From: Lepus europaeus
Taxonomy: Eukaryota > Chordata > Mammalia > Lagomorpha > Leporidae
Assembly (NCBI RefSeq): GCF_033115175.1
Contig: NC_084837.1
Coordinates: 70,765,266 to 70,829,265 of the forward strand
DNA: 64,000 nucleotides
Direction of reading: 5' to 3'
Below, piece by piece: positions 53,001-61,820 of this stretch (position 1 is the first letter of the stretch; each line of letters begins with the position of its first letter). The translations under genes were made by a program, and so were the position numbers. The notes beneath the pieces were generated by a model that worked only from the letters and a program-made list of their open reading frames with translations, had not been told where the DNA came from and did no database searches.

Positions 53001-55484
53001 CCAGCAGATAAAAAATATCTCTCTCTCTTTCTCCCCCTTCTCTCTGTAACTCTTTCAAATAAATAAATCTTTTATTAAAAAAAATACTGTAATATAGCTC
53101 TGTATTACTGAATGGGTGTACTGTACTTTTTAAGACTCATCACCTGCTACTGGACAGTGTTTTTTTGGCACTGCTTTAATGTGCATCTTTAATCAAACAG
53201 CCCCTTCTCTTCTAGGGGGAAATTCCATTTGGATACATTCATATGATTGGGTGTTTAGGTCAAAACAAAGAACCCTATAGACCTGACAACTTCTTTCTGA
53301 TGCCTCGCACTGTGCCCCAGGGACTCCAATTATAGGATGGGATCACTTCTTAATTAATATGAATTCTTTTTATAGATTAATCCTTTGTCAATTATATACA
53401 TGGCAAAAATCTTTTCCAAGTTTGTGACTTACTCTTTTTGACTTATTCACTTTTTTTATTTGACAGGTAGAGTTATAGACAGTGAGAGAGAGACAGAGAG
53501 AAAGGTCTTCCTTCCGTTGGTTCACTCCCCTAATGGCTGCCACGGCCGGCACTGCGTCGATCCAAAGCCAGGAGCTTCCTCCTGGTCTTCCATGCAGGTG
53601 CAGGGCCCAAGCACTTGGGCCATCCCCCACTGCCTTCCTGGGCCACAGCAGAGAGCTGGACTGGAAGAGGAGCAACGGGGACTAGTATCCGGCGCCCCGA
53701 CCGGGACTAGAACCCAGGGTGCCGGTGCCGCAGGCGGAGGATCAGCCAAGTGAGCTGCAGCGCCAGCTGACTTATTCACTTTTAATAATCAAAATTTCAA
53801 AAAGAGCTTCCTCTTGGCAATCATGACATCTGCACTTACTTTTTTTCTACCATTGGTTTGCCCATTAAGTCCTTAATCCATCTGAAATAGATTCACGTGA
53901 GGTATAAATCAGAGTTAACACTGTCTGTCATGTGCCATGCATTTCCATATGGGCGGGGTCTATTTCTGGGCTTTCTGTTCTGTTCAGTTTTTGTGTATGG
54001 CACTGATAATTCAACCTATAGGATTCAAGGTGGCTTAAGAAGTCTTTTTGTTTTATTAATTTGAAAGACAGAGTATAGAGAGAGGTAGAGCCAGAGAGAG
54101 GTCTTTCATTCCATTGGTTCACTCCTCAAATGACCACAACGGCCAGAGCTGAGCTGATCTGAAGCCAAGAGCCGGGAGCTTCTTCCAGGTCTCCCACATG
54201 GGCGCAGGGACCCAAGAACTTGAGCCATCTTTTACTGCTTCCCCCGGCCACAGCAGAGAGATAGATCAGAAGAGAAGCAACAGGGACTCGCACTGGTGCC
54301 CATATGGGATGCTGGCGCTGCAAGCTAGGCCTTTAACTCTCTGCATCACAGCGCTGACCCTGTATAAGTCTTAATGTATAATGGAAAGGTTCTTTCCCAG
54401 GGATGTGTTGGCTCTTCTCAAACCACTGCTCCTGTTTTAGAATCTGTCAAATAGTCCAAAAATTCCTACTAAAATTTTTAACAGGATTGCACTAAATGTA
54501 TAGACTAACTCAAGGAAAACTGACTTAAAATTGCAAATCATCTTGTATGAATATACAGGTTTTTCTAAGGTCCTACGGTAAAAGTCTTATGGTTTTATAC
54601 ATATTATATCTTAGACATCTCCAAGATTTATTTCCAGAAACTATTTCTTTTGCTATTGTAAATTATATGTTGCCTTAAATTTTGCTGGCTGGGGCCAGCG
54701 CCGTGGTGCAGCAGGTTAACACCCTGGCCTGAAGTGCCAGCATCCCATATGGGTGCCAGTTCGAGATCTGGCTGTTCCACTTCCGATTCAGCTCTCTGCT
54801 ATGGCCTGGGAAAGCAGTGGAAGATGGCCTAAGTCCTTGGGCCCCTGCACCCACATGGGAGAAGCTCCTGGCTCCTGGCTTCAGATAGGCACAGCTCCGC
54901 CGCTGCGGCCAATCAGGGAGTGACCCATCGGATGGAAGAACTCTCTCTGTCTCTCTGCCTCTCCTCTCTCTGTGTAACTCTGACTTTCGAATAAATAAAT
55001 AAATCCATTAAAAAAAATAAACAAATTTTGTTGGCTGATGGCTCACTGAAATGCAATTAACTTTAATATATTATTTCACATCTAGCTATCTTATTAAACT
55101 CATACTAAATAATATAAGCGTATGTGCAAAAGTAAAAATTTGTTACAAATGAAAAGACAAATTTGTTACATAACACATAATTCTTTCTCTGACATAAATT
55201 AATACCCAGAAAGTAAAAGCAAACTAAAAATGAAAGTACCAATAAGAATGTACAGTCTTCTATTTAAATTATGACTTTTTATCTTTTTATGCCTTTTATC
55301 TTTTTATCATCTAATTCTTTCACAATTTTTTAGTTTAACCTTATTTTTCATTTTGCTTGAGACAAGAGACAGAAACAGTCCTTCCATTTGCCAGTTCACA
55401 TCCCAAAGGTCTTCTATATGGTTGACAGAAACCTAATTACTTATTTTTTAAAAAAGATTTATTTATTTATTTGAGAGGCAGAGT

Positions 55485-55532
<48 letters not shown>

Positions 55533-58500
55533 GGTCTTTACTCCCCAAATGGCTACAATGGCCAGAGCTGGGCCAATCCGAAGCCAGGAGCCAGGAGCTT
55601 CTTCCGGGTCTCCCACGTGGATGCAGGGGCCCAAGCACTTGGGTTGTCTTCTGCTACTTTCCCAGGCCGTTAGCAGAGAGCTGGACTGGAAGTAAAGCAG
55701 TCTGCACTTGAAACGGTACCCATATGAGAGGCTTAATCTACTATGCCATAGCGTTGGCCCCAAAATCTAATTACTTGAGCCATCACCTGCTATCTCCCAA
55801 GGTCTGTATTTGCAGGAAGCTGGAGTCAGGAGCCAGAGCTAGGGGTTGAACCCAGGCACTCTGATGTGGGGTACAGCAGGCTAGACACCCACTCCCCACT
55901 TTCTAATTCTAATACTTCATAAAGCTTATCATTTGGTAAGTTAAGGACAAAACTAGACAGGGACAATGTTTAGTACTTTTTTTTTTTTAAGAGGCAGAGA
56001 CAGAGCTTTCATCCATTGGTTCACTCTGCAATTGCCTAGAAGCCAGGAACTCAATCCATGTCTCCTACTTGGGTAGCAGGAACCCAACTAACTGAGCTAT
56101 CACCCCCAAGATGTACGTTAACAGGAAGCAAGAATGGGGAGCAAGGCAGTACTCAAACCCAGGCACTCTGGTAAGCGACATGGGCATCCCACTGGGCAGC
56201 TGAACTGCTAGGTCCAATAACCACCCCCAGGAAGGTAATTTCTAATGGCTTTCCCAGGGTTGAGAGCATCAGAAATGGACACTATGACTAGGAACGACCA
56301 GAACAGAAAAAATTTAAATATATCACATAGCAATCAACCTTTTCCATACACCCCCTAAGCACCCGTCAGAATCTGTTCATCTTACTACAAACCACAGTGA
56401 CCATAATATCAACAAGATTTAACTGATTCCTAGATCCTTTCTCTGTTCCTAATGGATCTAAGCAACTGTAAAAGAAATTGGAATAGTCATCCAAAAGAAA
56501 AGGCACAACCCAAATGAAAATAAAGCATAAGCCAAATGACTCATTATCAAACCTTATCTGAGTATAGGCTATACAGAAATAAAAAGTAAACGTGCCTTTG
56601 AACAGCTCTAATTGTTTGTCTTGGATCATTAACAAGGATTTTTTGGGGGGATAACTTTGTGGTATAACAGGTTACCACCTGCAATGCCAGCATCCCACAT
56701 GGACACTGGTTTGAGTCCTGGCTGCTCCATTTCTAATCTAGCTCCTTGCTAATCCACCTGGGAAAGCAGTAGATGACTCAAATGCTTGGGCCCACGCACT
56801 TATATGGGAAGCTGGATGAAGCTCCTGGCTCCTGGTTCCAGCCTAGCTCAGCCTCGTTGTTGCAGTCATTTGGGGAGTGAACCAACAGCTAGAAGTACTC
56901 TTTTTCTCTTTCTCTCTCTAACTCTTTCAAATAAATAAATCTTTAAAAAAATATTTTAAAAAAATTAGGAAAAAAAGAACTTTTTGTTATAGTCAGTGAC
57001 AGTGGGTCAGAGTAAACAAACATCTACTCTACAAATAAGAAGCGGAGGCCAGAGATACAAATTAGAATTTCATGAAATAAAATAGTAACTATCTAGAATG
57101 TTATAAGAATGTTAATTAACTATTGGCTGGCGTCGCAGCTCACTTGGCTAATCCTCCGCCTGCGGCACCGGCACCCCGGGTTCTAGTCCCGGTTGGGGCA
57201 CCGAATTCTGTCCTGGTTGCTCCTCTTCCAGTCCAGCTCTCTGCTGTGGCCTGGGAGTGCAGTGGAGGATGGCCCAGGTCCTTGGGCCCTGCACCCGCAT
57301 GGGAGACCAGGAGGAAGCACCTGGCTCCTGGCTTCGGATCTGCGTAGCTCTGGCCGCAGCGGTCCTTTGGAGGGTGAACCAACAGAAAAGGAAGACCTTT
57401 CTCTCTGTCTCTCTCTCTAACTCTGCCTGTCAAAAAAAAATTATTTATTGCCAGGATAAAGTTGTTTTTTTTTTTATTTAATGCTGATACAGTCCTCTAA
57501 AAAATGTTGACACTACATCTGACTGAACTTTTTCTTTGTGTGACAGAATATAGATGTCATTCACAGGTTTGGTTCAGATCTATGCTTACATGTGGCAAAG
57601 AAAACTCAGTACTAAGTTATTTCTAAAAAACGTTATACAATTTTAGAATGATTTATAAAAAGTTGTAAACTAGTAATAAAAAACACAATCAATTTTGATT
57701 TCTACCAAAATGGATCACTCAAATTTCTAGTATGTGCAAAATTACATCTCTGATTTCTGAACAGCCCCACTACTACAAAGGCAAAAGGAAACCTCAAATT
57801 CTGCTCCAAACGGTACATACAAGTTGAAAGAACATTGTTTTATGCCTCCTAGAGAATTTCACAAAATGGCAAGACAAATCAAAGGATGAAAAGTCTAGAA
57901 TCCTGAAAGGTAGTGTACAATTGTAAAGTCTATGTACGAAAAAAGGTAAAATCAGTGACTTAAGAACCTCTGCCTTACCAGTTTGCTGTGAAGCGTCCAC
58001 CAAAAGCACAATTTTGGATCGATTATCAGGACCCATTGCATTTGTTTCTTTCTGAGTAGCTACATTTTTCACCAGAGGTCTTTTGCTTTTTATGTGCTGT
58101 TGTAAAAGCTGCTGCTGATTTAAATTAAATAAATTAAAAAAAAAAACTATTCAGTATGCCAAACACTATAAAATAGACATTTACTTAAAAAATACATTAA
58201 ATGTATGTTCTAACTTGGTGTGGGGAAAAAGTTACTATTAGTATTTCATGAAATTATATGCAAAGAAGGCTGGTAGGCTAAATAATATAGTATAACCATA
58301 CTTACACACATTTTTCTAATAGCTGTTAACACTACTATGACAAATAAACTATAATCCACTCTTGTTACTTGCATTTTTTTATTTTCTTAATAAATAATAA
58401 ATAACAAGGGTATAATCATATCATATGTGGGGTTCTACGCATTTAAAAGGGTAATAAAAAGGATTATGACATCCCAACACTAAATTTTAGTTTAATAATA

Positions 58501-61500
58501 ATGTCCAAAAAAAAATCTGCTTCAGAATTCAGAAAGAAAATATATATTATTTATATATATATATATATATAAGCTAATCCTTCCTTGACTTTTTAAAATA
58601 TGAGTGTTCATCACTCAATAGCAATATATAAAACAGAATGCTGAATTTAACTTCTATAACTTCCTAATTTAAACTAGAAGTGCATTCTGAGAAATTACAT
58701 TCCTTGAACATCTGGAACTATATACTATTATCGGACTTCCAGTACTTACCTTCTCATTCTCAGAGGACTCAAAGGATGTCCCCTGACTCTGAGTGCTTCC
58801 ATGAACGACTACAAACTTCTCAAAATAACCTCAGCTGCTTATTTGTTTTTAATTTGTAAAAATTATGTGAAGAGGAAGTACAGTTTTTTTTTTTTCTTCA
58901 CTAAAGAAGCTGGGCTAATGGAATGCAGGGAAAGCATCAATCCTTTGATGGTATACTCATAAGATGTGTCTTCTAGGAGCTCAAAAGTGCTGACTAAAAA
59001 CATGGCTTTTCCTCTTATTAGCTTTAAAATTAAGGTCACAATGAAAAAGTAGCCTACAATAACCCTTAATTTCTCATGTGTGTGTGTTTTAAACTTAATT
59101 AAATGGCTGCCCTGAATAAAAGAGGCTTCATATGCTATCTGCACTTTCTCCAGCCTTAGGAGACGCCTTATTCATGGAACAGCAAAGTACCTCTCAACTA
59201 ACAAAGTGCTATTCCTGTGCAGTTCTAAAAATTCATAGAACTGAACCAATGAAGTTGAAGGGATCTAAGGAATCACAAATTTTTTTCCAGAAGAATGTCT
59301 CCTGCTGATATCTGAACACTAAAATATCTTGAAGTGCATGAGCTGTTCAATCCCATTAGCATAGGATCCACACTAACCATTTATTAACGTTGGTGTCACC
59401 ATGCAATTTTCATGACTAAATTAAAATAACTCAGACAGACTTGTGCATTGTGTTTATGTAAAGTTCTTGGAAGGATCATAAAGATGACTTAATCACATCA
59501 CCAATCAAAAGTGAAGGAACAATAAACAAGACAGAAAAATTATTTTTAAATAACATACTCTTGATACTATATTAGTGAATGAGATGCTCTGTAGTAAAAT
59601 CAGCATTAAAGGTCAATCAATGCAAGAAATAGATTACTTATACAAGTATTAGCAAAGAAATATTAGATGGAAAATCCAATCAAAAACAGCCACTTACTTT
59701 TGGTACCACTGGCCCTCTATTACAGTTTCTGCTTCGGTGACTGGACAATGGGAAGACCTGTCCAAGCTGACTTGGACGCTCAGTACATTCTGTGGTTACA
59801 GCATTTACAGTATTTGCAGCTTGAAAGGTGCTGGAGTAAGGTGTAGGAAAAGGATGATAGAAACCCATAACTTGGGCACATGGCGCTGGCATCAGCTGAT
59901 AATATGTATATTCTGTCGAAACAGGTGGCTGAGCAGATATAATGGGGTAGGCAAGGTATGGTCCAGTGGGGTTTGGATTGGGCTGCTGCCATCGTATATC
60001 ATTGTTATATAGAGGAAATTGTCTGCAAAACCAAATAAAACAAGAACAAATCTATTTACAAGTCTAAAAACAAACTAAAACAAAATCTCTTAACTTTTTT
60101 TTAATAAAAGAGAAATGAGAACAAACAGTGGCTTCATGAGCCTGGGAAAAGGGACAAAATTACCATCTTACAAATTTCTTTGCTTGAATTAGAGATTAGG
60201 TACATGCAATAAACATTTAAATGACAGTATAAAGGAATCCAACCTGATGAGTTTTATGGCATTCCACAAACTATTATTATTTGTATGTAACTCTGCCCTC
60301 AGCCTTCTCAAGAAACTTCTGCTTAAAAATTAAACATCTTGCTGCTGGGTAAGCAAACAACAGTGCAAGGTTCCCATCAATGCTAACAACTGTGACTGCC
60401 TCTTGCAAAAAGCAAAGCAAGGTGATTATTGTGTAAGATCATCATTACACAGGATGACTGAATTCCTCTCTCATTTTCTGTTCAACCCCAGGGCCTCCTC
60501 TTTCCCATCCTTCCTAACCACTTAGCAAAGTCCACCTGTTTTCCTGGCTCCCCTCTTTAGCAATGAAAGAATACTCCAGGTCTAGAGAAAAGAAGAGAAA
60601 AAGAAAACTTGTCCACTGACATCTTATCTCCAGCACTACAGCTTCTTCTAATAGGGTTCCTATAAAGAACCAGCAAGAGTCTTCCAGCCTCAGCATCCCC
60701 TTGCTGCACAGTGCTGCTGATGAATGAGGAGTCTGAGCTGGGGGGAGTTGAAGCACAGAATTTTTCTTCAATATTCCCGTGACAAAGTATTCAATAATCT
60801 TGTGACAAAGCAAAATGGAAAAGTATCTCTTAAAATTCTAAAAATATTTTAAACTAATCTGCAGTCTCACTCATGTATTCTCCAAATTATTTGGTAAGGC
60901 AAGAAAATAAACTTATCAGGGTCTGCATTGTGGCATAGCGGGTAAAGCCACCACCTGCAACACTAGCATCCCATATGGGTGCTGATTCAAGACCTGACTA
61001 TTCCACTTCCAATCCAGCTCCCTGCTAATGCGCCTTGGAAAGCAGGAGAAGATGGCCCAAGTGCTTGGGCCCCTGCATCCACATGGGAGACTCAGAAGAA
61101 GCTCTAGGCTCCTGGCTTTAGCCTGGCCCAGTCCCAACAGTTGTGGCCATTTGGGGAGTGAGCCAATATATGTTAAGATTTCTCTCCTTCTCTGTGTCCC
61201 TACCTCTTTCTCTGTAATTCTGCCTTTCAAATAAATAAATAAATATTTTAAAACATCATATTGTACACTTGGCCATTTTATCAAACAGAAAAACAGTACT
61301 ATTAAATTAAGGTTATGAATCATCTTGTACATTAACAGGTCAAAGATTTTTAATATAAATGTTACTTTCAACTGAAAAGGATCCTTTAGTTTGGACTGTT
61401 TATCCAACCCCCAGACTCTGTTTCAAGAATCTCACAATATTAACTTGAATATGTAATACCTGAGAAGGTAGTTCAGTGGCCTCACATATCATAAATCCAG

Positions 61501-61788
61501 AATTTCTCAAAAAATGTGCACTGAAACAATGTATTGTATTTGTGTAGAAATATTGATTGCCTCAGCCCTCGGGGATAGTTGGGCAGAGCCTTAAGTCACC
61601 ACCTGCCTCATCCATTTATCCCATAATGCCAGAAAAATACAATTTCCTGTGCGACATAACTTGAAAAAGGTTGAAAGTACTTCAATACTTAAAAAAAAAG
61701 GAACTACATCAATGAAATGCAATCACTCAGGCAAACTAAGCAGGGTCAGAAAGGCTATTCTGTGTTTCACGAGATATACTTTGTGTTT

Positions 61789-61820
<32 letters not shown>

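Larger units (their letters stand above)
53330..55100 (-). repeat. Ancient L1 (ORF2 region) split by three SINEs
   Basis: Plus-strand pieces at about 53330-53454, 53768-54055 and 54360-54690 (for example cattaagtccttaatccatc, ggattgcactaaatgtatag) are antisense L1 ORF2 text in consistent order. The element is heavily decayed with no open frame. Confidence 0.65.

Noticed and set aside
57113..57450. A target-site duplication around the SINE at 57123
   Set aside because: The flanks (taactattg and ttatttattg) match only loosely.
58542..58572. Direct repeats as a CRISPR-like or other array
   Set aside because: It is a plain TA microsatellite, and the genome is mammalian. No spaced repeat array occurs in the window.
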